64,000 nt of DNA from NCBI RefSeq assembly GCF_037975245.1, contig NC_092568.1, positions 16,635,001 through 16,699,000 of the forward strand, written 5' to 3'. Source of the stretch: Apostichopus japonicus (taxonomy: Eukaryota; Echinodermata; Holothuroidea; Aspidochirotida; Stichopodidae). The notes under the pieces are model-generated. The model was not told the DNA's origin. It saw nothing but the letters and a program-made list of their open reading frames with translations, and searched no databases. Each line of letters opens with the position of its first letter. The stretch's first letter is position 1. This document shows positions 12,415 through 24,610 of the stretch, one piece after another. The position numbers were made by a program, and so were the translations under genes.

Positions 12415-13020
12415 CGTATAAGAACCTATGAGCAACAAATTATTTTAAAACTACCCGCCATGTGGTGAGCTTGCCTTAAATTCTATTCGCAAACAACGCA
12501 TAATTCATCTTATAATGCTACCTTGTAGTATCTGTTATTGTTGTAGTACAACATACATCTTTCCAACCTATGCTAGGCATATATGCATTCAGCTTTGTAA
12601 ATCACACTGAAAAGTGATATTTTTGTGCAATACAATATTTAAACTTCATCTCATAAAAGCTAGATTGACGAATAACACAAAAAAACCCATACATAACCAA
12701 TGTTCAATATATCGGGAACTAGCTGGGCGCTACTAAGTTGGAAAAAGCAGCGCCGAGCCTATGTTTTCTTATGAAACATCTGGGCACTAGTTGGGAAGTT
12801 ATGGGCACTGACCCGCACCTGGTGCGTACTTATTATTACCACTCTCTACAGTTAACAGTATACACTTGTAGTTTGTGGTTTTTCTGCTCCTTCACATTCT
12901 TCATCACTCTCCTTTGTCAATATAGACACCCGAGCTGAAACAGTGGAATTAATGCTTCTCTCTCTCTCTAAGTTTACCTTTGTAAAGTTAATGCTGCATA
13001 ATCTGTGTTTGCCATTCCAG

Positions 13021-16000
13021 ATGGATTATCCAAGCGGTGAAAAGAGTGCTATGATGCGGTCAGAGGTGAAGAAAGACGACTGCCATGGATGGTTCAGAAT
13101 TGCCATTGTTCTTTTCAGTGTATCAATTGTGCTATTTTTTCTTGTGTCCTTGTTTGGGATGTTACCAGAAGATGTATCCGCTGTTCCTTGTGGGAATGCA
13201 TGCAGGTCAGTTGTACCAGAAATACCTGATTCCTGTGAATGTGTCTTGAAGTGTTTGTCATATTTGGGTCTTTTATTGTTAGAGGGGTGGGGTGGAGTGG
13301 GGGTGAGGAAGTTTACATTCTGCTTATTGTATTTACTTTAAAATAGCAAAAAATTTGCTCACAATTTCCTAATCCTTTTGTTTGTGTACAAAATTCACTA
13401 TTTCAAAGGAAAGATCCCCACCCCTCTTTCCTCTCTCCTTACTTTTGCAGTTTTCTGGGTTGTTTTTAGTTGCAATGGGGTAGGGGCAATGGGAGGGGGA
13501 GTGTAGATCTTTTGTCAGTCAGTGTGCATCATGCTGTATGCTTCTGACTAGCACTTTCAGTGCAGAAGTGGTAACATAGTGTTCAGCATAAATTAACAGT
13601 TGGATAGGTCAGTTGGTCAGATAGGTCAGTAGCGCACAGGATTTTGAGCTCAGAAACATATCTGGATTTAATGGAAACTTCAAAGTTGTCATTCACAAAG
13701 TAACAAAATATTAAGGCTTCTCTACTGGAAAATATCTTTAGAATTTCATCAAGTTTCATGTTACATGTTTGGTATCATCCAATGCCTCTTGTGATAAATA
13801 AGTTGATGTAACAGACATACAAATTCTGCTCTTATTTTTGCTTCATGGAAACTACATTCCTCATGTTAAATTTCTATTCTATTCCAGTGTCGAGTTAGTT
13901 GAAAGTATTCCCACAAATCTAACTTTTCCAACCGGTTCGCCAAAACATAAATCAACAATCGATGCTTGGACTGATTTGATACAATCGGCTGAGCAGACCA
14001 TAGATATCGCTGCCTTTTACTGGTCATTACGAAATGATGATCTTAAGCCTCCTGTTAATGCTTCTCATCCGGTAAGGAATAAGACTATTAAAAACAAATC
14101 TGTTCCCCTTAGTTGCCCATCACAACCCACCCCCCCCCCCCCAACACCCACCACACTTTAGTCCCTGTGATGTCACACCTCACTCAGTCACTATTTAGCA
14201 TGTCCAAGGTAGTCATGATGACTACACAACTGAAAAACACAGGGCTTTCAGAGCATTAATTAAATAGGTATTTGTGAAATGAGAGATAATTCATGTTATG
14301 ATTGATTCTTAAACTTCCTGATGATAAACAATCTTCTGAATAATTAAAAGTAATTTGGAACTAATTACCTACAGTACAGCAATGTATTAAAGCAAGTACA
14401 AAGTATTTCAGACATATTTTTAATGTTCTTGATAAAGAATGATTGTAAAATTACTGGTATTAGTTATCTGTGTTCATAATGTCGTTTGTTTATTTATACT
14501 TTTAATTAAAAGACAATTAGTTGCATCGGAAACTGAACAAAGTATCAATAGCACAAGTTTCAATAACTGGGGAATCTGCAGGTTTTGTTGTTGTTGTAGT
14601 AACTGTCATAACACACAAGTCCAAGTAGAATTTGATAGCAAACAAGAGCTGAGGTTTTGTTTTAAGTTAGTGCTACCTTGTAGTGGGTACATGTGACCAA
14701 TCTCATTGTTTCCTGCTGTCTGAAAGTAATCCCTTGGTATCAGTTCTTCTTCCTGTTTTGCAAGGTACTGTAAGGATTCCCTCCTGATAAATAGTCTGAT
14801 AATTGTGATGCTATTCACATGTGCATTGATGTAACCAGAAAGTTGGTCAACAGGAGGATAAAAAAATATAACCATTGAATTTGTGTATTGATAAGGAAAA
14901 GAAAGGAAGGTTTGTTATGCTGGTTTCACATACACAGATTAACTATTTTGTTTACCCCAATCTCATTGATTCCTCTTTTGTCTTTAACCTTGTGATATCA
15001 ATCGTCTGAATTGACAATTTATGCATAATATTTACAAAATAGAAATCCTCAACACTTTTACAAATGAAGCTTCAACTTTCTAAACCCTGTGTTAAACACA
15101 TTAACTTACACAGTCAATGAACATTTCTTGGAAACATAAACTGCACATGTCATCATTTTGCTTACATTAAAAGTAACACTACTTGTAAAAAAAAATGAAA
15201 CTTATATTATAAAATTGATGTGCCAGGAATTTTGTTGTATATTTTACAGTTGAAAATAAAATAAGAAGTTTATCGTATTCTTAAATTTGTAATATCAAAC
15301 TTCTAGTGAATGCAGTATAGGTTAATTAAAAGCAGTACTGTACCGTTACCATTGGAGAAATCTTTTATGGTTATAAGCTTTCTTCGACATTAAAATATTT
15401 CAGTAAATATTATTGTTATTACTTATTTATGTTTGAATAGTCAACAACAAATTGATTAAAATGATCTGGAGGGCGGGAATTAAAGTGGGACCAAGCACTG
15501 TATACCTCGGAAATAAAAGTGTTTGAAATGTCAATATCAGTTTTAGAGAAACTACACACGAAAAGAAATTTGCTTCCATAAGTTTTATGGGCTATGTCAA
15601 AAAGTGTTTTCCAGCCTCCCGACCTCTCATCTAGACACAGTTTGACCCATTTATTTTTCAGACTTTTTACAAGTAATTCTATGTCAACTGTTTTAAGTCC
15701 TCCGTTGAATTTTTGTTTTATTAACACTGATCTTTCAATTTGCCGCACTTGTTTGACCCAATAAATTTGTAGAAAAGAGTATCTTTATAAAAGGGGGGGG
15801 GGAGGGTAGTCAGGTAAAACAGACAATAGGTAGACTAGCTGAGAAATAGCAAATTGTTTTATAATTAACACTTTACTGATCGGTGTCAGGTCGGTGGAAG
15901 ACCAGAGATTCCAAAGATTTTAATACAAGAGAGTTTTGGTTAGTAAAATTAACTCACCAAGGTCTTCTTGATGATGCGTAAATGATATTTCCTATGTATT

Positions 16001-19000
16001 TGATAGGTTCATCACTTATCCTAAAAAAAAATTGCGGAAATAGCCGGCAGGTCTAGAAAGAAGAGGACCTAATTTATAGGTTGACTAAGTTTTGAAGCAA
16101 CCGCATATAAACTATGCTTGATACCAAGTTAAATGAAGTCGAGTTATTTAAATTGTGAAGTAAAATATTGGAGATTGGTTGAATTCCAAACAAGTATCCA
16201 ATTGTAAACCAATTGTTTGACTCAATCACCCAAGATAGTCCATTCATCCAAAGGTAGATGGTTTGAATAATAAACCCTTAGACGAAAATCCTTAATTTGA
16301 TTTATAATGTTTACCTTCCATTTTTTTCCTTCCCATATGCAGGGTCAGAAAATTTTTGACACTTTAAAGGCTGTTGCCAAAGAGAAAGATTTAAAAATTC
16401 GAATAGTTGTAGATATTAAAGAGGATAAAATCAGTAATGACACCGAAATGCTGGAAGAAGAGGGCCTGGCGGAAGTGAGAAGGATAGACATGGCAAAGCT
16501 GTTCGGCAGTGGAGTACTTCATACTAAGATGTGGCTCGTCGACGGCAAACACTTTGCGGTTGGAAGTGCTAATTTAGATTGGAGATCTCTTACTGAGGTG
16601 AGAAGTGGATTTCTTCTTCATTCTTTCATTCTTGCTAAGGGCCAAAGAGATCCACTTGCTAGTACGGTTGTGTGTATGCGTCTGTGGAGACTATTATCCT
16701 CAGTAAAGGTCACAGGTCATTTGAGGCCAAAAGAGGTCACAGTGGGAATACCTTGTTTAAGGCAGTTACTACTCCAAAATGAATACTTTGCAAATTTCAG
16801 TATATGGATCCATGTCATTGAATGCAAGAAATCTATTTGGTGATGTGGAGGTGTAGAATGCTTCACTAATCACTTGAAACAATCTTCATACCTTGGAAAA
16901 CCTATGTGCAGTCCCCTGCTTCATTTTATGCCCTAATATCAAACATTACAAAGAATCAGTGAGCAATGTAACATTCTTGTTTAGATTACTGTCATAGAAA
17001 TTCAGTGGGCGTGAAAATATCATACATGTTATGATATTCTGTAGTTTCTATTAAAGAGGTACAGTGTGATTATAGTGGGGTCTCATGAAAATGAAATACC
17101 TATGGATGCCTCTATGTATAGTCAATTTCTTTGGATGATGATGATTATTATTATTATAATATTATTATTATTATTATAATTGTTAAGCATAGCAACATAG
17201 AATTAACCCTTATCCCACACCATCCCCACGAATGAGAGACTTGGAAGAATCTGTGGACAGTACTAATAGTGTCTTGAGTGAATCTGTGTGTAAGTGGAAT
17301 TAACTTCTAACTGGTCACTAGCTAAGGAGAATTCCTCCATTGTATTTGTGTGTTGCTGCTATATGGCTTACTCAGATTCTAACGCCAGCTTATCAACATG
17401 CTGACCTACTATTTGAACCATCTCTGTTAGGAAATTGAAAGTGAACGAGTCCTTTAATGTCATGTGATTCACTGAAACTCAGGAAGTTACGACGTTGTAG
17501 TGCAATTGAACTGGGAAAGATATTGCTATAATGTATAGTGTATTGTTTATCTAGCCAGTTCAGTTTGTGAGCAATAAGGAAGTGATAATATACACAGCAA
17601 GGGCAACAGACAATAGGAACAGCAAAAAGTATTTCAAGATTGGATGAAATCCTAGTTTGCATTGTTTGTGACAGGATACTCAAGAGGGGGATTAAAGGAA
17701 TATGAGGGAGATTAAAGGAATATGAGGGAGATTAAAGGAATATAAGGGAGATTAAAGGAATATGATGGAGATTAAAGGAATATGAGGGGGATTAAAGGAA
17801 TATGAGGGAGATTAAAGGAATATGAGGGAGATTAAAGTAGTATGATGGAGATTATAAAAGGAATATGATACTGACTCATGACATGATGTTCAACCCATAT
17901 GTTGATAGCATCCATGTGTGTCAATCACCAATTGAAAAGTGGTTGGGACATAAATGATTGAACTTGGTTGAAAGTGAACAAGTCAATGCGTAGCGCACAT
18001 CTCAAGCATTTATCGGGTGGGGTCATGGGGCTAACCTTAGGCCCCTGATGGGGACCAGCGGCTAAGCCTTGGCAAGGGCCTGGGGGGCGGACTCCCATCT
18101 AGAATTCTTCAAGTTTGCTTCTGTTTGGTCCCTGAATTGATATATCAGTCATAAATATATTTTAACCAATGTCACACAAAAAAAGTCTGACAAGTGATTG
18201 GACTGAGATTAAGAAAGACTTAACATCTAGGAGTGACTTAGGGCCTTATAATGATTAATAAAATTGAAACTTACACCAAAACTTGAACTTTGTTTGAACT
18301 TTGTTGTCATGAACTTTGTTTACAGTATCTACTGGCTTAGCCTATATAAAGCCTTAGCCGTGTATGGTTCCTCATAAATTATGCTAAAAATTAAATTCAT
18401 ATTTCAACCCAGTTTAAAAGTCCTAATTTTCATTGTGGGGTTGAGTAGATGACAATAAAGCATTAATAATTACTAATCTCATAGCACAATGTTTGAACTC
18501 CTTTTATGAGATGCACAAGTCATTAAAAGCCTAAGGCCTAGCGCCTTTACTAGCCAGTCTCTAAACCTGGGGACGACATTTGATATTGTGTCCCCCATGC
18601 CTCAGAAAGTAGGGGGAAATATCCCCCTGTTCTCCCATGATTGAAGCCCCTGATAGCATCAAGACATTACAGTATTTTAAAGTTTGGTGAAGTGTGTATG
18701 ACCACAGTAGAGTTACGTTCATCATCATCATTGCAAAATACTTTTTTTGATAACATGAAATTCATAGAGAAAGTTCCAATTTTGCAAAAATGTTAACAAA
18801 GGGACAATCTAGGGAATTGAATATATTCAATTACAAACACCCTTAATGAATAAATGCTTGTGGTCTGCAAGAAAGATTTTGTGAAGAACATGCCCTTCAC
18901 CATGCCCTGCAAAAATCATGTTGTCAAAAAGATACCACAACAAACATAGACAGCTTTTTATGCATCTTCACAGATGTGGATTTCAGGTTACCCTACCATG

Positions 19001-22000
19001 GTTGACCCCCTGAGACTTGCTACTCAGGGAACATTTACTTTTACTATGACAACCATTGCTGTGGCAACAGAAAAGCATACGGATATACACAGCAAACAGA
19101 GTGTGTGTGATTGCACTGTTTCAAAAAAAGAAGAAGGTTGTTTACCATTTAGTGAAATAAATGGAATTTGGCAACCCTCTTTGACAGTAACATCATGCAA
19201 ACGAAGTAGTTACCAATTCCTTTTTGAGCAAGTCTAGTAAATTGTCTTTAAATTTGGTCAATTGTGATATCATTCTCCTGGAATGCTGGAAATTGGCTCT
19301 GCCTGCTATTAAAACCTACTGTACTTGCATTGCATTCAGGAAGTTAAATGTTGGTACTAAGCTAAGCAAGAATTACTTTTGATTTCCAGGTTAAGGAACT
19401 GTCTGCCGTCATGAAAGATTGTCCATGTTATGCCGATGATATGGCCAAGATATTTGAGGTTTACTGGGAAATGGCTCAACCCGACTCCAAAGTACCGTCC
19501 AAATGGCCAGCTTCTCTAGCGACGACTTTCAACAAAGATACACCGTTGAAGTTATTGGTCAATAATACCATCACTGAAACTTACTTGTCGGTAAGTGAGA
19601 GTTCCTTGCTGTGATATTGAAAATGTTGAAAGTGTTCACTAACATCAGTTTCCTCTCTTATAAAAGGTAAATGGAAAGAGTTGGCTACATTGGGATCACT
19701 AACTTCTATTGACTAAAAGTACTAATAGTACTAATAGTTCAGTTGGTAAAGTGCAGGGTTTGTAACCCTGAGGTCACAGGGTTGAATCCAGTTCGAACCC
19801 AAAATTTCTTTGCGGTTTTTCCTTCTCTTCGTTATAATTTCCCAATTACTTTTACATTAGTTTATTTACATTTATTTGAAGTTTAAGAATGAGTTGGATA
19901 AGTTTAGGGATAGACAGTGGGCATGTAAGTAACGATCTAGCCACCTATGCACTCCTTTCATTAAACATCTGTATTGCTAAGTTATCGTCAGTTATCAAGG
20001 AGTACAACACCACGTTAGGTATATATGTTTTATTCCTTTTACTTATTCCGTTTTCTGGCTAGAAAGCCACTTTGTTGTTTATTTAAATTTAGTGCTGACC
20101 ACATATTTTATGCTGGCAAAATTTCTCTTTTAAAGTCTTTCTGGTTACTTGTTATGAAACATGCCCAAATCCTCCTTTGGGGGTAATTATTTATGGGGGG
20201 GGGGGGTTGGGAGGGGGTATAGCACTGCTGCTGGACACACTCATTGAAAAACTTAATGTAGAAAGTGAAGTTAGAGTAATGGGTATTGACCTGCTTTAAA
20301 GTGTATTCTAAACATGCTTAATTACCCTTTTACATAGGCAGGACATAGAGGAAAGGTGTGTAATGGGGGTCAGGGACAAGAGGGCATTTTGAAATGGCAG
20401 GTTTGAGTGGCATGATCAGTCCTCATGAACTATTGTTAGATGCTATGTTTTTCATGAAGGTTGGAGATTTAAGTGATTCATAGGCGTAGGAGGCGGGGGG
20501 GGCTGGGGGGGCTGCAGCCCCCCCAACCAAAAATTTTTTGTGAAAATTCGGGCAATATGCTGAGAATTTTTCGGGCACCTACTGAAAGAAAAATAATGCA
20601 ATGTGTTTTTCAATGGTTAAACTGATATTATTACGATCATTATTATTGTAACGACTTCCCCAATAATTGTAACCAATATGGAAGGGTAATAACACGCATA
20701 GGCGTACGAGGCGGGGGGGGGCAGACTGCCTCCAAATTTCCAGAGGACAAGAAATTCGGGCAAAAGTCCTGAAAAATTCGGGCAGCCTAAGAGGAGAAAA
20801 AAATATATAGATATAAATATGCAGTAGCTTGCCCGAATCTTTTTCAAATTTTTGCCCGACAATTCCGTGGAGAGTGTTTTGTGTTATTTGTTTTGTGACA
20901 TTAATATAAATATAGGCCTAATGATTTTCTTTATTTAGCATCATTATACCCGAATATTTCCGTGTAACACCACCGATTATCGACATCTTTGGCCACAGAA
21001 AAAAACACAGTAAATATTTTTTCTAACTAGTCAACTATATACCTGGACATCCCCGACATGAGTGTATATAAGAAACATTTTCTTTTTCATGGATGGTGGG
21101 GGTGGGGGAGGGAGTCCCTACAAGCCTAGAAGTACAGGTTTATCATATTCTTTGTTATTTTTTATACTTTTTTGTGAGACTAATTGCAGTCTCACCCCAC
21201 ACAGCGACATTATCCTGCCTACGTGTCGTTGAACAATGTATGTTTTTCTGGAGGTAGCTCAGTACTGTGTTAAAATAATAAATACGGTAACTAAATAGGA
21301 GCTTAAAAAATATACTGTCCTATTTTTCCCCAAAAAGTGATATTACCATATTTTTCTTCTTCTAATTTACCAAATTTTTGGGGAAGTGTAAATTTCTAAA
21401 ACGTGAGATTATAAAATAAAGAATGTTTAATGCAACTTGCAAAGCCTCAGAAGTGCCATTTCCGGCAATCTGAGAGGCATCTTTTGCCAAAATAATCTCT
21501 TGTACACTAAGCGCCAACTGATGGTGGCGCTCCGCTTAGATAGTGTCACGGGAACTTTCGGGCACAAACCTTTCTGCCCCCCGAACTGAAATGGTCCCGA
21601 CTATGATAACACGGCAAATGATTGTATGTTACTGGCATGCGGTGTAGGCCTAATAACCAATGCATGCCTATGCGAATTAAGATGTCGAACGCGCGCGCGC
21701 GGAGCGCGCGAAAAATTTGGGTTATATTTTTCGGGCAAGTCGTTACAGCCCCCCCCCCCCCAAATCAAATTGGGCTCCTATGCCTATGAAGTGATTACTT
21801 GACAAAGAGTCTTAAAATGTACCAAGCTTCAACTGCAACTTATAAGCAAAAACACTGAAACTGAAGCACATCATCAGACTCTCAAAAGATTTTTTGGAAA
21901 TTAAAATATCCTTCAAGAAAAATCTCTTGAAACTATGGAGTTCTACAAAATGAATGGAATCACTTTGTAAAGAATTACAATGCGAAATGAATTGGAAAAG

Positions 22001-24610
22001 TTGCAATACACTAAAATATTAACAGAAGCAAAAAGTAAGACATATATTGATTCCATTGTCTATTGTTTTAATTTTTATGGACTTGTATATTTTTCTCATC
22101 CTCTCCTATTGTCATTACTCTTCCCCTTCTCCCCCCCCCTCTCCCCTCCTCCCGCCAAGCCCCGCCACTTGCTTTCTCCTATTTCTGTTGTAAATACATA
22201 GCTCTAGTGGTGATCTATACAGGTGCAGTATAAGTTTTTTGTCCCTTCCTTCTTCCCCACTGACTCTTCCCCCCCCCCGCCCGATCCAATCGCCTCCCAA
22301 CCCCCTTTGTTTTTGTTGTACATACCTCTAATGAATCAGACATTATACACCACTGTATTTATTGTTATTTTGTTTGGTCATTCATAGAGCTCACCCCCCT
22401 CATTTTGTCCCGAAGGACGGACTGGTGACATTGATGCTATTCTCGACGTAATGGACAAAGCCAAGGAGTTTATCGACATATCTGTAATGTCTTACTTACC
22501 AATGTGGGAATTTTCACCCAAACCAATGTAAGTAGACATTTTCAGAGATCGCTGGTCAGTATAATTGTTGGTGCTTTGAAGAAACACACAGTGGAGAATT
22601 CCCTTTTGTGTCATCAGTATATCATCCCCAAATTTAAGCCTGCTGAAAGTTGCTAAAAGTTGGCAAAGGTACCTACATGGAGATCCTTACCATCTAAAAC
22701 CCCCTGCCATTCAATCTGGTGGTCATAGGTCCCCATGTAGGGTTGCCAAAATATATTGGATGGTGTTCAAAAATCAGTGGGGAAAATTCTGCTGATATTT
22801 GATGAAAGACAAGTGGAAAAAGCTTCAACATAAATGACTTCAACAGGTGCAACGTACACCATTTTTCTACACCCTTAATAGTAAGAGAGAGGAAGGGCAG
22901 GTGGTGGTGGTGTAAGAATGGTTGTTCAAGAGTGGTAAATCATGGAAGGAAGTGCATTTCAACACAACCATGTGCAGTATTACTGCAAAAACCTTCTCTG
23001 GAAGCTCTTATTTAAGAACATCTTAAATAACATCCTTTTTCCTAGTTTCCTAGTAAGGTCTACTTGTATTTTCAATCACAAGGTTTCTTTTGTTTTGAAC
23101 TATATATATATATATAAAGATATATTAGTTCATTCTATATTAGAGACCCACCTACTTTTTTTCTCATGGTAGATTCTGGAATGACATTGATGCTAAACTC
23201 AGGGAACGAGCTCTGAATGGTCGTGTCAAAGTTCGCCTGCTGACTGGGTACTGGAAACATACACACGATGCTACTGCAGGGTTCCTTCAGTCTTTGGCCG
23301 CTCTCAATAATACTCCACTTATGGACGTAGAAGTGGTAGGCCCATTACACTTGATTTCATGCTTATATTTGTGTGGCCTAGAGGTAGTACAACCAGCCTG
23401 CCAAGCTTGATAGAAAATGTGCTCTGTTTTAAACTGTACAACTCAATCTATTTCACACATATCAGGGGTGAGTTTCAGAGAGAAGTCGGTGCAAGAAGCT
23501 TGCTTATTAATTCTTGTAAATGTTGTGTACGCAATGTTAATATTTAATGTTCTTATATCAGATTTGATGAGCAATCATTTATTTTTTGTTGGCCTTCTGA
23601 TTTGTGTCTTCCCTACAAAATACAGAGACAGTTTGTTGTGCCTTTGAATGAATTTCCAGTCCAATACAGCCGTGTTAACCACTGCAAGTTCATGATAACA
23701 GAGAATGCAGCATATGTTGGTGAGTCTTAGTTTATTTCATGATCACTTCATTTCATGAAGTAAGAAATCCAGAAAGAGTTGTGCAGATATGTCCCTCCTG
23801 AGTGGTGTTCAAATTGGGACTTTTTTCTGGGGGGGGGGGGGGGGGGAGTTTTGGTTTCATTTTATTCTCTTCTGTGTCAATCACTGAAGAGGTGTGTTGG
23901 AATTGGTATCTTGACCTCCCCTCAATACTTGAGAGAGTGGACAATGCTGGACTTTACAGTTGTCTGTCAAAAATAGTGTGTCACATTTCATAAAGGAGAG
24001 CCAAAAATTGGATGCTGCCATTAAATTATCTGAATACTAATGAAAACAGGAAGTCTTGACCCTAACTGATTTTTGTCTATGATCACCTCATCCATAGGAT
24101 TTCAACATTAGCCAATCTTAAAATATAAGAAATCCTAGTTTCATTTCCAATATATGAATAAGTTAAAAGCCATGTCCTATGACCGATTCTGGCCGACATG
24201 TCCGTGTGTGATGTCATAGTCGACACAACTCATTTCCAAGGGTTGTCCAGGTGATATGATGTCATAGTTCCAGCGGGACATGACATTTTATTTTTCTATT
24301 GGGTGTATTCTATGTGTAGTTTCAGGCTGAAAGTTCACATTGCCATGAATGGATTTTTAAATTTTTTTTGTAATTTTTTTTTTGTAATTCAGGTACATCT
24401 AACTGGTCGGCAGACTACTTCAATGACACAGGAGGCATCGGATTCATCATAAACAACACAAAAACTCAAGACGTTTCCACGGGGTCCACGACGACGACGA
24501 CGTCACAGTCATTTGAGTCACAACTTAGGGCAGTCTTTGAGAGAGACTGGTCTTCAAAGTATGTTTATCCGGTTGTAGTTCCATATTCTGTCTCACCTCC
24601 TATTGGTTAA
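13021..24610 (+). CDS. PLD3: PLD3/PLD4-like lysosomal 5' exonuclease (phospholipase D family)
   Basis: Eight coding exons: 13021-13205, 13888-14071, 16343-16597, 19390-19590, 22388-22527, 23173-23335, 23626-23719 and 24393-24610. They give 479 residues against 490 in human PLD3. Residues 1-26 are cytosolic and 27-48 form one membrane segment, the type II layout of the family. The first catalytic motif is HTKMWLVD (His183, Lys185, Asp190) followed by GSANLDWRSLTE. The second is HCKFMITE (His395, Lys397, with Glu402 in place of Asp, as in vertebrate PLD3) followed by GTSNWSADYF. Family members are cut in lysosomes to a soluble luminal enzyme that degrades single-stranded nucleic acid from the 5' end. 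Several N-glycosylation sequons are visible. The start ATG sits directly after a TTCCAG acceptor, so an upstream 5' UTR exon exists. Near the end, TCAAA|GTATGT looks like a usable donor, so the last 15 codons could be replaced by an unseen exon. Confidence 0.92.
14072..16342. other. PLD3 intron 2
   Basis: An intron of about 2.3 kb with a poly-C run near 14131 and a LINE relic at 15419-15770 on the opposite strand. The rest is AT-rich without recognisable features. Confidence 0.8.
15419..15770 (-). pseudogene. LINE (L1/Tx1-like) reverse-transcriptase C-terminal relic
   Basis: The minus-strand frame reads YWVKQVRQIERSVLIKQ, then FNGGLKTVDIELLVKSLK, NKWVKLCLD and GGWKTLFDIAHKTYGSKF. This is the pattern after the catalytic core of L1/Tx1-type ORF2 proteins (R-x-x-L-I, GGL-x-x-x-D-x-E, SLK-x-x-W, WK-x-L). 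The reverse-transcriptase core itself is absent and a poly-G run near 15792 breaks the frame on the upstream side, so this is a 5'-truncated dead copy inserted antisense in PLD3 intron 2. The exact clade cannot be decided from this fragment. Confidence 0.7.
16690..16850 (-). repeat. Diverged monomer of the TRMT6-intron satellite
   Basis: It carries AAAGGTCACAGGTCATTT and AAAAGAGGTCACAG, the half-site cluster of the 60.7-62.2 kb array in minus orientation, and ends with GATGTGGAGGTG. It is clearly diverged. It lies just inside PLD3 intron 3, about 90 bases from the exon 3 donor. Confidence 0.5.
17141..17181. repeat. (ATT)n microsatellite
   Basis: GAT/ATT trinucleotide repeats with two ATAAT interruptions, in PLD3 intron 3. 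Confidence 0.85.
17686..17870 (+). repeat. 20-bp minisatellite, about 9 copies
   Basis: The unit ATTAAAGGAATATGAGGGAG repeats in strict 20-base register from 17691 to about 17850, with single-base variants (TATAAGG, TATGATGG). It breaks down after 17851 with an insertion. It is in PLD3 intron 3 and has no spacer sequences, so it is not CRISPR-like. Confidence 0.95.
19731..19806 (+). repeat. tRNA-derived SINE or tRNA-Thr(TGT) pseudogene
   Basis: It has an A-box-like TAGTTCAGTTGG and a perfect five-pair anticodon stem CAGGG/CCCTG around the loop TTTGTAA (anticodon TGT, threonine). A variable loop AGGTC and a T-arm ACAGG-GTTGAAT-CCAGT with one mismatch follow. The expected acceptor-stem strands (ACTAATA and TTCGAAC) do not pair, and there is no sign of a genuine 3' end, so a SINE head or dead tRNA is the better reading. 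It lies in PLD3 intron 4. Confidence 0.55.
20479..21788 (+). mobile_element. Family 1 TIR element carrying a nested insertion
   Basis: The left end is CATAGGCGTAGGAGGCG and the right end GGGCTCCTATGCCTATG, inverted to each other. Perfect 8-bp target duplications AAGTGATT flank it at 20471-20478 and 21789-21796. Without the insert at 20697-21605 and one copy of its target duplication, the element is about 393 bp and collinear with the copies at 44841 and 47562. An 8-bp duplication with CA-starting ends fits the hAT or P superfamilies. No transposase is encoded. It lies in PLD3 intron 4. Confidence 0.85.
20697..21605 (+). mobile_element. Nested 909-bp TIR element
   Basis: It starts CATAGGCGTACGAGG and ends with CCCGACTATG. 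It is bounded by perfect 8-bp duplications ATAACACG at 20689-20696 and 21606-21613, within a segment that is continuous in other family 1 copies. The interior includes the family 2 block (GAAGTGCCATTTCCGGC, GCGCCAACTGATGGTGGCGC) and no intact reading frame, so it is itself non-autonomous. Confidence 0.8.
23829..23846. repeat. 18-base poly-G tract
   Basis: An uninterrupted run of 18 G in PLD3 intron 7, the longest of many G or C homopolymers in this otherwise AT-rich window. Its exact length should be treated as uncertain because such runs are error-prone in sequencing. Confidence 0.9.

Larger units (their letters stand above)
5274..13020. other. DMAC2L-PLD3 intergenic region (head-to-head)
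   Basis: This spacer of about 7.7 kb separates two divergent genes and should contain both promoters and 5' UTR exons. A minus-strand donor GTAAGTGG at 5373 may close a DMAC2L 5' UTR exon. No convincing coding exon was found; the open frames here come from poly-G, TA-repeat and CT-rich sequence. It contains a tRNA-like SINE piece (7329), two kinds of inverted-repeat element (7587, 8251, 9838), a long TA repeat, a CT-rich tract, satellite monomers (10430) and an inverted-repeat element (12135). The PLD3 5' UTR exon was not located. Confidence 0.5.
16598..19389. other. PLD3 intron 3
   Basis: An intron of 2.8 kb with a satellite monomer, an ATT microsatellite and a 20-bp minisatellite (separate entries). 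Nothing else recognisable was seen; a plus-strand open frame around 18974-19237 has no splice context. Confidence 0.8.
19591..22387. other. PLD3 intron 4
   Basis: An intron of about 2.8 kb, nearly half of it transposon: the SINE-like piece at 19731 and the nested element at 20479-21788. A CT/poly-C region occupies about 22090-22290. Confidence 0.8.

Noticed and set aside
17686-17870. CRISPR-like regular repeat
   Set aside because: The 20-base units are directly adjacent with no spacers and lie in a eukaryotic intron; it is a minisatellite.
19731-19806. Intact tRNA-Thr gene
   Set aside because: The acceptor-stem strands do not pair and the T-stem has a mismatch; SINE or pseudogene is more likely.
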